DNA from: an uncultured Brevundimonas sp.
GTDB lineage: Bacteria > Pseudomonadota > Alphaproteobacteria > Caulobacterales > Caulobacteraceae
Direction: 5' to 3'
DNA: 35,061 nt
Assembly: GCF_937870815.1 (NCBI RefSeq)
Contig: NZ_CALMZS010000064.1
Coordinates: forward strand, 1 to 35,061
Shown: positions 7,100 to 15,775 of the stretch, in pieces
Position numbering within the stretch: the first letter of the stretch is position 1
How the letters are laid out: every line of letters begins with the position of its first letter
Position numbers and translations under genes: made by a program
Notes under the pieces: model-generated
What the model saw: the letters and a program-made list of their open reading frames with translations, nothing else
Told to the model about the DNA's origin: nothing
Database searches by the model: none

Positions 7100-9622
7100 A
7101 TGGACGGTTTCGCAGAAGTCCTCGATCGGCCGGCGGGCCTGTCCCCCGAGCCGCGCGAGCATCTGGTGGTGATCGGCAACGGCATGGCCGGCTGCCGGGC
7201 GGTGGAGGAGCTCCTGGCGCGCGACGCCGGCCGCTACCGGGTCACGATCTTCGGGGCCGAGCCGCTGGAGAACTACAACCGCATCATGCTGTCGTCGGTC
7301 CTCGCCGGTGAGAAGGCCTTCGACGACATCGTCATCAACGACAGCGCCTGGTATGCGGACAACGATATCGACCTGGTGCTCGGCGACCCCGTTACGGCCA
7401 TCGACCGGCCCGCCAGGACGGTCACGGCGCGATCCGGCCGCACCGTGGGGTGGGATCGGCTGATCATCGCGACGGGCTCGGATCCGGTAATCCTGCCCCT
7501 GCCGGGGCGCGACCTCGAGGGGGTGGTCGGTTTCCGCGATATGGCCGACATCGACCGGATGCTGGCGGCGGCGGAGGCCGGCGGCGAGGCGGTCGTCATC
7601 GGCGGCGGCCTGCTCGGGCTGGAAGCGGCGCACGGTCTCAGCCGGCGCGGGATGAAGGTCACCGTCGTCCATCTGGAATCCACCCTGATGGAGCGCCAGC
7701 TGGACGAGGCGGCCGGCTGGCTGCTGAAGTCGGCGCTGGAGGCGCGCGGGCTGACCATCCTGACCGGGGCCGACACCACCGCGATCGTCGGCGACGGCCG
7801 CGTCGAGGGCGTCACGCTGAAGGACGGGAGGACGATCCCGGCCAGTCTGGTCGTCATGGCCGTCGGCATCCGGCCGCGGACGGAACTGGCCCGGACCGCC
7901 GGGCTGGCGGTCGGGCGCGGCATCCATGTGGACGACCACATGGTGACCTCGGATCCGGCCATACTCGCGGTCGGCGAATGCGTCGAGCACGACGGCGAGG
8001 TCCAGGGCCTTGTCGCCCCCCTGTGGGACATGTGCCGCGCCCTGGCCGACGGACTGACCGACCGGCCGGGCGGCTATCGAGGTTCGGTGGTCTCGACCAA
8101 GCTGAAGGTTTCGGGCGTCGACGTCTTCTCGGCCGGCGACTTCTCCGGCGGCGAGGGCGTCCAGGACGTCGTGCTGCGCGATGCGGCGCGCGGGATCTAC
8201 AAGCGGCTGGCGATCCGCGACGACCGGGTCATCGGCGCGGTCCTCTACGGCCATACGGCCGACGGCGCCTGGTACTGCGATCTGATGAAGCGCGGCGAGG
8301 ACGTGGGCGGCCTGCGCGACCTGCTGATCCTCGGCCAGGCCGCCGCCGCCGGAGCCGGGAAGTTCGATCCGGTCGCCGCCGCCGCGGCCCTGCCGAACGA
8401 CGCCGAGATTTGCGGCTGCAACGGAGTGTGCAAGAGCGACGTGATAGAGACGATCCAGGCCGGAGCCGTGACGCTCGATGCGGTCAGGGCCGGGTGCAAG
8501 GCCTCCTCGTCGTGCGGCGCCTGCACGGGTCTGGTGGAGAACCTGCTGGCCCTGACCCTGGGCGACGACTACGCCGGCGAACGCGAGGTCCGGCCGATGT
8601 GCAAATGCACCAGCTTCGGCCATGACGACGTCCGTCGCGAGATCGTGGCCCAGCAGATGAAGTCCATCCCCGAGGCGATGCAGAAGCTGCACTGGTCCAC
8701 CCCGGACGGCTGCGCGTCCTGCCGGCCGGCGCTGAACTACTATCTGCTGTGCGCCTGGCCCGGCGAATACGTCGACGACCTGCAGAGCCGCTACGTCAAC
8801 GAACGGGTCCACGCCAACATCCAGAAGGACGGCACCTATTCAGTCGTCCCGCGCATCTGGGGCGGGGTCACCAATCCGCGAGAACTGCGGGCGATCGCCG
8901 ACGTGGTCGAGAAATTCAACGCCCCCATGGTCAAGGTGACCGGCGGCCAGCGCCTCGACATCTTCGGCATCAAAAAGGAGGACCTGCCCGCCGTCTGGGC
9001 CGACCTCAACGCCGCGGGGATGGTCTCGGGCCACGCCTACGGCAAGTCCCTGCGTACGGTGAAGACCTGCGTCGGTTCGGAATGGTGCCGCTTCGGAACC
9101 CAGGATTCCACGGGGTTGGGCATCCAGACCGAACGGATGACCTGGGGCTCGTGGATGCCGCACAAATTCAAGATCGCGGTGTCAGGCTGTCCGCGCAACT
9201 GCGCCGAGGCGACCATCAAGGATTTCGGGATCGTCTGCGTCGACAGCGGCTACGAGCTGCACGTCGGCGGCAACGGCGGCATCAAGGTCCGGGTCACCGA
9301 CCTGCTGTGCAAGGTCGCCACCGAGGCCGAGGCGCTGCACTACTGCGCCGCCTTCATCCAGCTCTACCGCGAGGAGGCGCGCTATCTGGACCGGACCGCG
9401 CCGTGGATCGAGCGGGTCGGGATCGACTACATCCGGGCCCGGATCGTCGACGACGCCGAGGGCCGCGCCGCCCTGGCGGCGCGATTCCTCCATGCCCAGA
9501 GCTTCAGCCAGGACGATCCCTGGGCGGCGCGGGTGAGCGGGGCGGCCGGCGAACAGTATGCGCCAATGGCGAATCTGCGGTCTTCCCCCCGGCTTGCGGA
9601 GGCGACCCCCCCGTCGGGCTGA
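7100..9622 (+). CDS. nirB: NADH-dependent assimilatory nitrite reductase, large subunit
   Basis: This 840-residue protein reduces nitrite to ammonium with NirD. In order it has an FAD/NAD(P)H pyridine-nucleotide oxidoreductase half (HLVVIGNGMAGCRAVEELL; VVIGGGLLGLEAAHGLSRRG) and BFD-type [2Fe-2S] ligands (Cys438/440, Cys472/475). A second BFD-like stretch (MCKCTSF to GCASCRPALNYY) and the ferredoxin-like repeat follow. The sirohaem/[4Fe-4S] ligands are Cys657-x5-Cys663 and Cys697-x3-Cys701 (SGCPRNCAEA). All expected cofactor ligands are visible. ATG 7100 is chosen because a GGAG at 7089-7092 precedes it. An in-frame GTG at 7022 is unlikely, since it would put the terminator stem inside the coding sequence. 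The porin gene follows after 87 bp. Confidence 0.95.
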   Translation: MDGFAEVLDRPAGLSPEPREHLVVIGNGMAGCRAVEELLARDAGRYRVTIFGAEPLENYNRIMLSSVLAGEKAFDDIVINDSAWYADNDIDLVLGDPVTAIDRPARTVTARSGRTVGWDRLIIATGSDPVILPLPGRDLEGVVGFRDMADIDRMLAAAEAGGEAVVIGGGLLGLEAAHGLSRRGMKVTVVHLESTLMERQLDEAAGWLLKSALEARGLTILTGADTTAIVGDGRVEGVTLKDGRTIPASLVVMAVGIRPRTELARTAGLAVGRGIHVDDHMVTSDPAILAVGECVEHDGEVQGLVAPLWDMCRALADGLTDRPGGYRGSVVSTKLKVSGVDVFSAGDFSGGEGVQDVVLRDAARGIYKRLAIRDDRVIGAVLYGHTADGAWYCDLMKRGEDVGGLRDLLILGQAAAAGAGKFDPVAAAAALPNDAEICGCNGVCKSDVIETIQAGAVTLDAVRAGCKASSSCGACTGLVENLLALTLGDDYAGEREVRPMCKCTSFGHDDVRREIVAQQMKSIPEAMQKLHWSTPDGCASCRPALNYYLLCAWPGEYVDDLQSRYVNERVHANIQKDGTYSVVPRIWGGVTNPRELRAIADVVEKFNAPMVKVTGGQRLDIFGIKKEDLPAVWADLNAAGMVSGHAYGKSLRTVKTCVGSEWCRFGTQDSTGLGIQTERMTWGSWMPHKFKIAVSGCPRNCAEATIKDFGIVCVDSGYELHVGGNGGIKVRVTDLLCKVATEAEALHYCAAFIQLYREEARYLDRTAPWIERVGIDYIRARIVDDAEGRAALAARFLHAQSFSQDDPWAARVSGAAGEQYAPMANLRSSPRLAEATPPSG

Positions 9623-9709
9623 CGGTCGCCGCCGAGTCCCGTTCAGCCGGCCTTCCGTCCCCGGCCTCCCGCCGGCCCGACGACTCATGTCCAGCAAGGA
9701 TGCACGCCC

Positions 9710-10936
9710 ATGAAACCTGCCGCCCTTCTCGCCGCGACCTGTCTCGCCGCCCTCTCCACCCCGGCCATGGCGCAGACGGCCCCGGCGGCGGCCCCGTCCG
9801 ATGGCGTCGTCCTCAAGCCGTCGCTGGACGCCCGGCTGCGGTATGAGGCCGTGGACCGCGACGCGCCGCTGACCGACGCCCGGGCCGCGACCCTGCGTCT
9901 GCGTCCCGGGGTCGAGATATCCAGCGGAGCCTGGTCCATCCTTGCCGAAGGGGAGGCGACCGTCGCCCTGCGCGACGACTACAACGACGCCATCCCGACC
10001 AATGGCGTCGAGCCGTTCGCCAATGTGGCCGATCCCGAAACCATCGAGCTGAACCGGCTGCAACTGCGCTACGCCACGTCGCCCCTGACCGTGACGGTCG
10101 GTCGCCAGCGGATCAATCTGGACGACCAGCGCTTCGTCGGCGCGTCCGGCTGGCGTCAGAACGAGCAGACCTTCGACGCGGTCCGGGCCGAAGGCCGCCT
10201 CGGCGCCCTGAAGCTCGACCTGGCCTACGGCAATTCGCAAAGGACGATTCTCGGCGCGGATGCCGGGCCCCGGCGCGCCTGGTCCGGCGACTTCGCCCTG
10301 TTCGGCGCCAGCGGGACGGCGGGTCCATTCACCGTCAAGGGTTTCGCCTATCTGCTCGACTTCGACGACCCGCTCCAGGCGATGAGCTCGAGCGACACCA
10401 TGGGCGTCCGCATCAACGGCGCCGTTTCCGTGCCCGGCTTGGCCCCGGTCTCGCTGACGGCCAGCTATGCGCGCCAGACCGACGCCGGAACCAACCCCTC
10501 CGACTATGCGGCCGACTATGTCCTGGTCGAAGCCACGACCGCTGTGGCGGAATTCACGTTCACCGCCACTCTTGAGGACCTGGGGGCGGACCAGGGGCGC
10601 GGCCTGCAGACGCCGCTGGCGACCCTGCACAGGTTCAACGGCTGGGCCGATGTGTTCACGACCACCCCGCCCGAGGGCCTGCGCGACCTGTCATTGACCC
10701 TCACGCGACCGCTTCCGGGCGTCGAAGCCTTGCCGGGACTCTCCGCCAGCCTCGCCCTCCATGATTTCGACAGCTCCGGCGGCGGTCGGGCCTATGGCCG
10801 GGAATGGGACGCCCTGGTCAGCTTCAAACCGGGACCGTTCGTGGTCACGGTCAAATACGCCGACTATGACGCCGACGGCTTCCAGGCCGACGTCCGCAAG
10901 GCCTGGGTGCAGCTGGAGTGGGCCTTGCAGCCCTAG
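9710..10936 (+). CDS. Outer-membrane porin, alginate-export (AlgE-like) family
   Basis: This 408-residue protein has a clear signal peptide (KPAALLAATCLAALSTPAMA with an AMA-Q cleavage site). A beta-barrel pattern of alternating residues follows (LRLRPGVEISSGAWSILAEG; VTVGRQRINLDDQRFVG; AWVQLEWALQP at the end). The GRQRxxLDDQRFVG motif is typical of the Alginate_exp porin family, many members of which have nothing to do with alginate. Placed directly after nirB on the same strand, it may let nitrite or nitrate cross the outer membrane; this is inferred only from position. There is no separate leader or terminator between nirB and this gene, so it probably falls under the same NasT control. 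Confidence 0.82.
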   Translation: MKPAALLAATCLAALSTPAMAQTAPAAAPSDGVVLKPSLDARLRYEAVDRDAPLTDARAATLRLRPGVEISSGAWSILAEGEATVALRDDYNDAIPTNGVEPFANVADPETIELNRLQLRYATSPLTVTVGRQRINLDDQRFVGASGWRQNEQTFDAVRAEGRLGALKLDLAYGNSQRTILGADAGPRRAWSGDFALFGASGTAGPFTVKGFAYLLDFDDPLQAMSSSDTMGVRINGAVSVPGLAPVSLTASYARQTDAGTNPSDYAADYVLVEATTAVAEFTFTATLEDLGADQGRGLQTPLATLHRFNGWADVFTTTPPEGLRDLSLTLTRPLPGVEALPGLSASLALHDFDSSGGGRAYGREWDALVSFKPGPFVVTVKYADYDADGFQADVRKAWVQLEWALQP

Positions 10937-10948
10937 GAGCTGTGGACT

Positions 10949-11725
10949 CTAGGGATTCCCGCTGGGGCCGGCCAACTGGATGACCGCCAGAAGCAGGAGC
11001 AGCAGCCCGATCAACCAGGCGAAGGGCCGGACGGGCAGGACCCGGGCGATGCGGGCGGCCAGGGGCGCGGCGACGACGCCGCCGGCTATCAGGCCGGCGA
11101 CGGAGGTTCCATACTGCCCCAGGTCATCGAGGTCCCGCCAATGACCCGTGGCCAGGGCGACGACGAAGGTGGTCGAGACGGCGGCCGCGACGACGGCTTC
11201 GGCGGCGGCGCCCGTGCCTACGGCCTGACGCGGCGGTTCGCCCACGCTGACGAGGGTGGTCGTCACCGTCGGGCCCCACCCGCCGCCGCCCAGTGCGTCG
11301 AGAAAGCCGCCCACGAGGCCGAGGGGGGCGGCGCCTCCGGAGGCCATGTGTCGAAGCCGGATTTCCCGGGCGGACCGCACAAGGATGACCACCCCCATGA
11401 GCCCGAGCCATGCCAGCACCCACGGCTTGATCAGGTCGCCGTCCACCGACGTCAGGAAGACGCCGCCGATCGCGCCGCCGATCGCGCCTCCGACGGCCAG
11501 CGGCCAGAACAGCGACCAGCGAACATTCCCTTGGGCCAGGTGGGACAGGCCCGACGCCGTTCCGGTGAAAACCTTGGCGGCATGGATGCTGGCCGAGGCG
11601 ATGGCCGGCGGCGTGCCGAGGCTGAGCAACAGGGTCGATGAGATCACGCCGAAAGCCATGCCCAGCGCCCCGTCGACGATCTGTGCGGCGAAGCCGACGG
11701 CCGCGAACAGCAGGAAATCCTGCAT
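10949..11725 (-). CDS. TauE/SafE (TSUP) family membrane permease
   Basis: This 258-residue, strongly hydrophobic protein has the TSUP pattern: FAAVGFAAQIVDGALGMAFG at the N terminus, then SIHAAKVFTGTASGLSHLAQ, GNVRWSLFWPLAVGGAIGGA and LGLVGGFLDALGGGGWGPTV. The family exports or imports sulfur-containing anions such as sulfite, sulfoacetate or thiosulfate. Its ATG follows the cysK stop codon directly, so it is the distal gene of the sulfur-assimilation unit. A role moving sulfite or another sulfur anion is likely, with direction unknown. The window contains no classical CysTWA sulfate ABC transporter. Confidence 0.87.
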   Translation of the reverse strand: MQDFLLFAAVGFAAQIVDGALGMAFGVISSTLLLSLGTPPAIASASIHAAKVFTGTASGLSHLAQGNVRWSLFWPLAVGGAIGGAIGGVFLTSVDGDLIKPWVLAWLGLMGVVILVRSAREIRLRHMASGGAAPLGLVGGFLDALGGGGWGPTVTTTLVSVGEPPRQAVGTGAAAEAVVAAAVSTTFVVALATGHWRDLDDLGQYGTSVAGLIAGGVVAAPLAARIARVLPVRPFAWLIGLLLLLLAVIQLAGPSGNP

Positions 11726-12745
11726 TCAGGCGATCGCCCGACCCGGCGTCAGCCAATCCGGCGTCGGCAGGCCGCGCGCCGACAGATAGTCCACGTTGAA
11801 CAGCCGCGAGGCGTAGCGGATGCCCGGGTCGCACAGCAGGGTGACGATGGTCTTGCCGGGACCCAGTTCGCGGGCGAGCCGCGCGGCGCCCACCAGGTTG
11901 ATTCCGCTCGATCCGCCCAGGGACAGTCCTTCCTCCCGAACCAGATCGAAGATGACCGGCAGGAACTCGGCGTCCTCGATCCGGAAGGCGTGGTCCGGCG
12001 TGAAGCCCTCGAGATTGCCGGTGATCCGGCCCACCCCGATGCCCTCGGTGATCGAGGAGCCTTCGGCCTTCATCTCGCCGCGGGTGAACCAGCTGTAGAG
12101 CGAGGCGCCGGCCGGGTCGGCGAGGGCGACCTGTATCTCCGGATTGCGTTCCTTCAGGAAGCTTCCCGCCCCCGCCAGGGTGCCGCCGGACCCGACGACG
12201 CTGACGAAGCCATCGATGCGGCCTCCCGTCTGCTCCCATATCTCCGGGCCGGTCCCCTCGTAGTGGGAGAGGCGATTGGAGACGTTGTCGAACTGATTGG
12301 CCCAGAAGGCGCCATCCGGAAGCTCGGCGTCGAGCTCTCGCGCCAGACGGGCCGAGTGATGAACGAAATGGCTGGGGCTGGAGAAGGGGGCCGCGTCCAC
12401 CTCGACCAGCCGGGCGCCCAGGGCCCGCAGGGCCAGTTTCTTCTCTTCCGACTGGGTGCGCGGCATGACGATGACGGCCGGGTGTCCCAGCGCGGCTCCG
12501 ACCAGACTCAGACCGATCCCGGTATTGCCGGCGGTGCCCTCGACGATGGTCCCGCCCGGACGCAGCTCGCCCGACGCCCGGGCCCGCTGAACGATGGACA
12601 GGGCGGCGCGATCCTTGATCGACTGGCCGGGGTTCAGGAACTCCGCCTTGCCTAAAATCTCACACCCGGTCGCGTCCGACAGGCGGTTCAACCGGAGAAG
12701 CGGTGTCTGACCGATCAGGTCGATGACGGATCGTCGGAACGTCAA
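11726..12745 (-). CDS. cysK: Cysteine synthase (O-acetylserine sulfhydrylase)
   Basis: This 339-residue PLP enzyme combines O-acetylserine with sulfide to give cysteine, the last step of the pathway encoded here. Visible motifs are IGQTPLLRLN, the PLP lysine Lys44 in NPGQSIKDRA, the substrate loop TAGNTGIG (71-76), VVGSGGTLAG for phosphate binding and GGSSGIN near the C terminus. No ATG lies in frame near the start. TTG at 12745 with a GAGG seven bases upstream is the best candidate. It lies downstream of cysH in the same minus-strand unit and is followed directly by the TSUP gene. Confidence 0.93.
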   Translation of the reverse strand: MTFRRSVIDLIGQTPLLRLNRLSDATGCEILGKAEFLNPGQSIKDRAALSIVQRARASGELRPGGTIVEGTAGNTGIGLSLVGAALGHPAVIVMPRTQSEEKKLALRALGARLVEVDAAPFSSPSHFVHHSARLARELDAELPDGAFWANQFDNVSNRLSHYEGTGPEIWEQTGGRIDGFVSVVGSGGTLAGAGSFLKERNPEIQVALADPAGASLYSWFTRGEMKAEGSSITEGIGVGRITGNLEGFTPDHAFRIEDAEFLPVIFDLVREEGLSLGGSSGINLVGAARLARELGPGKTIVTLLCDPGIRYASRLFNVDYLSARGLPTPDWLTPGRAIA

Positions 12746-12778
12746 GGGAATGCCTCTGGGAACGGAGAAGGGGGAAGA

Positions 12779-13852
12779 TCAGCCGACGGCGAGTGCGCGG
12801 CGACCCAGATGTATACCGCATTCGGTCTTGGCGGCGCCCGACCAGCGGCCGAGACGGGACTCTTCGCCCGCCTCGACGGCCTGCGTACAGGGCCGGCAAC
12901 CGATCGACCGATAGCCCTGGTCGCTGAGCGGGTGTCCTGGCAGGTCTTCGGCGTCGAACCAGGCCTGGAGCCGCTCCTCCGACCAGTCGTGCAGCGGGTT
13001 GATCCTGATGCGACCCTCGAACAATTCGAAGGGACGCAGGCCCGCGCGTTCGGCGGTCTGATGCCGTTTGCGGCCGGTGATCAGGGCGTCCAGGCCCGTC
13101 AGCGCCCGCTCGAGCGGCCGGACCTTGCGCAGGCCGCAGCAGGCGTCCGCATCGGCGCGCCACAGTTCGTCGCGTGGATCGAGGTCGGCGCGCTCCTTCG
13201 CATCGGGCGTCACCAGCCGGACATCGGTCAGGCCCAGGCGCTCCGACAGCGCCTTGCGGTAGGCCAGGGTCTGGAGGAAATGCATGCCGGTGTCGAGGAA
13301 GACCACCGGCGTGGACGGATCGATCCGCGCGACCAGGGACAGCAAGACCGCCGACTCCGCGCCAAACGACGACAGGACCGCGGGCTTCAGCCCGAGAGAG
13401 GGATCCAGCGCGGCGCGGAGAATGTCCTCGGCCCCCGCGCCGCGCGTTGCGCGGTCCAGTCTCTCGACGACGGCCTCGGGCCTGTGTTGCGTGAGTTGGC
13501 GACGGCGCCAGATCGGCGCTGTATGGTCCTCGACGGGCTGGTAGGTCGCGCTGAACGCCGAATCCATCCGCGTCCAGGCGTCGATGTCTGCCTTGGCGCC
13601 AAGGACCACGCCGTCAAACCCGGAACGGCGCAGGTGACGGGCCTGGTCGGGAATGAGGCGCCCATCCGCGATCAGCCGTCCGCGATAGCCCCGCTCGCGC
13701 AGGACCGCCGCCAGGGAGAACCCCCGTCCATCGCGAAAGGCGTCGAACTCCAGAACCAGCACCCCGGCTTCGCGCGCGGCGGCCTCCACCTCGGCCAAGG
13801 GGGTGGTCACGGGCAGCCGCGCGCCGTCGGGAGCAGTCTCAAGCCACTGCAT
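12779..13852 (-). CDS. cysH: DUF934-CysH fusion: adenylyl-sulfate (APS) reductase
   Basis: The protein has 357 residues. About 1-118 match DUF934 (FDAFRDGRGFSLAAVLRERG; RRSGFDGVVLG; FSATYQ), a small protein normally encoded separately between cysI and cysH. Residues ~125-357 are a CysH reductase: SSFGAES (161-167), VVFLDTGMHF, Cys238-Cys239 in ACCGLRKVRPL, Cys319-x2-Cys322 and the catalytic Cys345 in ECGIH. The CC plus CxxC pattern indicates a [4Fe-4S] enzyme that reduces APS and not PAPS. The ATG at 13852 overlaps the cysI end by 14 bp. The frame runs on upstream, but there it is only antisense to cysI in sense and composition. Confidence 0.9.
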   Translation of the reverse strand: MQWLETAPDGARLPVTTPLAEVEAAAREAGVLVLEFDAFRDGRGFSLAAVLRERGYRGRLIADGRLIPDQARHLRRSGFDGVVLGAKADIDAWTRMDSAFSATYQPVEDHTAPIWRRRQLTQHRPEAVVERLDRATRGAGAEDILRAALDPSLGLKPAVLSSFGAESAVLLSLVARIDPSTPVVFLDTGMHFLQTLAYRKALSERLGLTDVRLVTPDAKERADLDPRDELWRADADACCGLRKVRPLERALTGLDALITGRKRHQTAERAGLRPFELFEGRIRINPLHDWSEERLQAWFDAEDLPGHPLSDQGYRSIGCRPCTQAVEAGEESRLGRWSGAAKTECGIHLGRRALAVG

Positions 13853-15506
13853 CGACCGCCCCGTAGATGGCGTCCCGGAACGGATCGGCGCCCAGACGGC
13901 GAACGGCGTCCAGGAAGGTTTCGCCCTCGCGCCGGAGCTCCAGATAGCGGTCCAGCGCCCGCCCGAGCGCCGGCGCGACCTCGTCGGCGGCCAGGCTCCG
14001 GCCCACGATCTCGCCGAGGGCGGCGGTTTCATCCGCCGAACCGCCGATGGTGATCTGGTAGTATTCCTCGCCCTTCCGATCGACGCCGAGCACGCCGATG
14101 TGGCCGACGTGATGGTGGCCGCAGGCGTTGATGCAGCCGCTCATGTTCACCCGGATCGGGCCCAGCCGTTCCTGATAGTCGAGGTCGGCCAGCCGCTCGG
14201 ACAGGGCCTGGGCGACCGGGATCGACCGGGCGTTGGCCAGGCTGCAGTAGTCCAGTCCGGGGCAGGCGATGATGTCCGTGACCAGATCCGCATTGGGGGT
14301 CGCCAGGCCGGCTTCGGCCAGCCGCCGCCAGATATCGGGCGTGTCGTCCAGTCGGACATGGGGCAGGACCAGGTTCTGCTCATAGGCCGCCCGCACCTCG
14401 TCGAACGAAAAGCGCTCGGCGAGGTCCGCGACCAGGTCCATCTGGTCGGCGGTAATGTCGCCGGGAACCCCTCCGACGGGCTTGAGCGAGACAATGACGG
14501 TCGCATAGCCCGGCTGGCGATGACGCCGGACGTTGTTGCGCGCAAAGCGGGCGAAGTCCGGATCCGCCAGCGATGCCCGGTCAAAAGCGCCGCTGGTCCG
14601 CGGCAGGTCCGCGAACGGCGGCGGAGCGAAATAGGCGCGGATGCGGGCGATCTCTTCGTCGGGAATCCGCAGATCCTCGCGCCGCAGGGTGGCGAAATGC
14701 CGCTCGACCTCCTCGCGGAAGGCGTCGATGCCGAGCGAGGCTACGAGGATCTTGATCCGGGCCTTGTGGATGTTGTCGCGCCGGCCCAGCAGATTCCAGG
14801 CGCGAAGGATGGCGGTGAGATAGGCCAGCAGGTCGCGCCCCGGCACCGCCGGCGCGATCTCCTGCGCGAGATGGGGAATCCGGCCCTGGCCGCCGCCGAC
14901 GAACACCCGAAAGGCCGTCTCTCCATACTCGCCGCGGACCAGCTGCAGGCCGACGTCGTGCGTGCGCATGGCGGCCCGGTCCTTCGGGGCCGCGATCACC
15001 GCGATCTTGAACTTGCGCGGCAGGAAGGAGAATTCGGGATGGATGGTCGACCACTGGCGCAGGATCTCGCACCAGGGCCGCGGATCCTCGATCTCGTCGT
15101 CGGCGCAACCGGCGAAGACGTCGGTGGTCACATTGCGGATGCAGTTCCCGGAGGTCTGGATGGCGTGCATCTCGACCTCGGCCAGCTCCTCCAGGATGGC
15201 GGGGACGTCGACGAGCGCGGGCCAGTTGTACTGGATGTTGGTGCGGGTCGTGAAATGGCCGTAGCCCCTGTCGTAGACGCGGGCGATGTGGGCGAGGCGG
15301 CGGAGCTGCCGGCCGTTCATGGTCCCGTAGGGCGCCGCGACGCGCAGCATGTAGGCGTGGAGTTGCAGGTAGACCCCGTTCATCAGCCGCAACGGCTTGA
15401 ATTCGTCCTCGGTCAGACTTCCCGACACCCGGCGCGAGACCTGGTCCCGGAATTCCTCGATCCGCTCGCGGACCACGGCCGTATCGAACTCGTCGTACCG
15501 GTACAT
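13839..15506 (-). CDS. cysI: Sulfite reductase haemoprotein (sirohaem/[4Fe-4S])
   Basis: This 555-residue nitrite/sulfite reductase-family enzyme carries out six-electron reduction of sulfite to sulfide. Two ferredoxin-like half domains are seen (start through THDVGLQLV; then ARNNVRRHRQPGYATVIVSL). The cluster ligands are Cys415-x5-Cys421 (ACPGLDYCSLA) and Cys458-x3-Cys462 (SGCINACGHHH). TTRTNIQYNW and GNCIRNV are sirohaem-pocket motifs. No CysJ flavoprotein is present, so electrons probably come from ferredoxin, for which the ferredoxin-NADP reductase at 17748 is a likely donor partner. It overlaps DUF2849 upstream by 1 bp and the DUF934-cysH fusion downstream by 14 bp, so translation is coupled. 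Confidence 0.92.
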   Translation of the reverse strand: MYRYDEFDTAVVRERIEEFRDQVSRRVSGSLTEDEFKPLRLMNGVYLQLHAYMLRVAAPYGTMNGRQLRRLAHIARVYDRGYGHFTTRTNIQYNWPALVDVPAILEELAEVEMHAIQTSGNCIRNVTTDVFAGCADDEIEDPRPWCEILRQWSTIHPEFSFLPRKFKIAVIAAPKDRAAMRTHDVGLQLVRGEYGETAFRVFVGGGQGRIPHLAQEIAPAVPGRDLLAYLTAILRAWNLLGRRDNIHKARIKILVASLGIDAFREEVERHFATLRREDLRIPDEEIARIRAYFAPPPFADLPRTSGAFDRASLADPDFARFARNNVRRHRQPGYATVIVSLKPVGGVPGDITADQMDLVADLAERFSFDEVRAAYEQNLVLPHVRLDDTPDIWRRLAEAGLATPNADLVTDIIACPGLDYCSLANARSIPVAQALSERLADLDYQERLGPIRVNMSGCINACGHHHVGHIGVLGVDRKGEEYYQITIGGSADETAALGEIVGRSLAADEVAPALGRALDRYLELRREGETFLDAVRRLGADPFRDAIYGAVDAVA

Positions 15507-15775
15507 CAGGGCCGCCCCAGGCTGTGACCGACGGTGGGGCCCTGCGAGCGGATCAGCTCCTTGAACCGGTCGCGGCCCGAGGGGCGCCCGTCATCGACCT
15601 CGACGAGATATGGATTGACGAAAATCGCGGGCTCTCGGGCCGCCCGCGACAGGGCGGCGTCGGCGTTTTCGCCGTCGAACCGGCCGGCCTGATCAAGCGC
15701 CTCGACCGCGTCTCCAGACGGGTCGACGTAGATCACCCGGCCGTCGGAAAGGCGGTTCGCGGTCACGATCTTCAT
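15506..15775 (-). CDS. DUF2849 domain-containing protein
   Basis: This 89-residue small protein ([40 protein letters not shown]) matches the DUF2849 family, which is found almost only immediately before cysI in alphaproteobacteria. It overlaps the upstream SUMT by 4 bp (ATGA) and cysI by 1 bp, so it is translated with them. Its function is not known. Context suggests an accessory role in sulfite reductase assembly or electron delivery. Confidence 0.87.
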   Translation of the reverse strand: MKIVTANRLSDGRVIYVDPSGDAVEALDQAGRFDGENADAALSRAAREPAIFVNPYLVEVDDGRPSGRDRFKELIRSQGPTVGHSLGRP

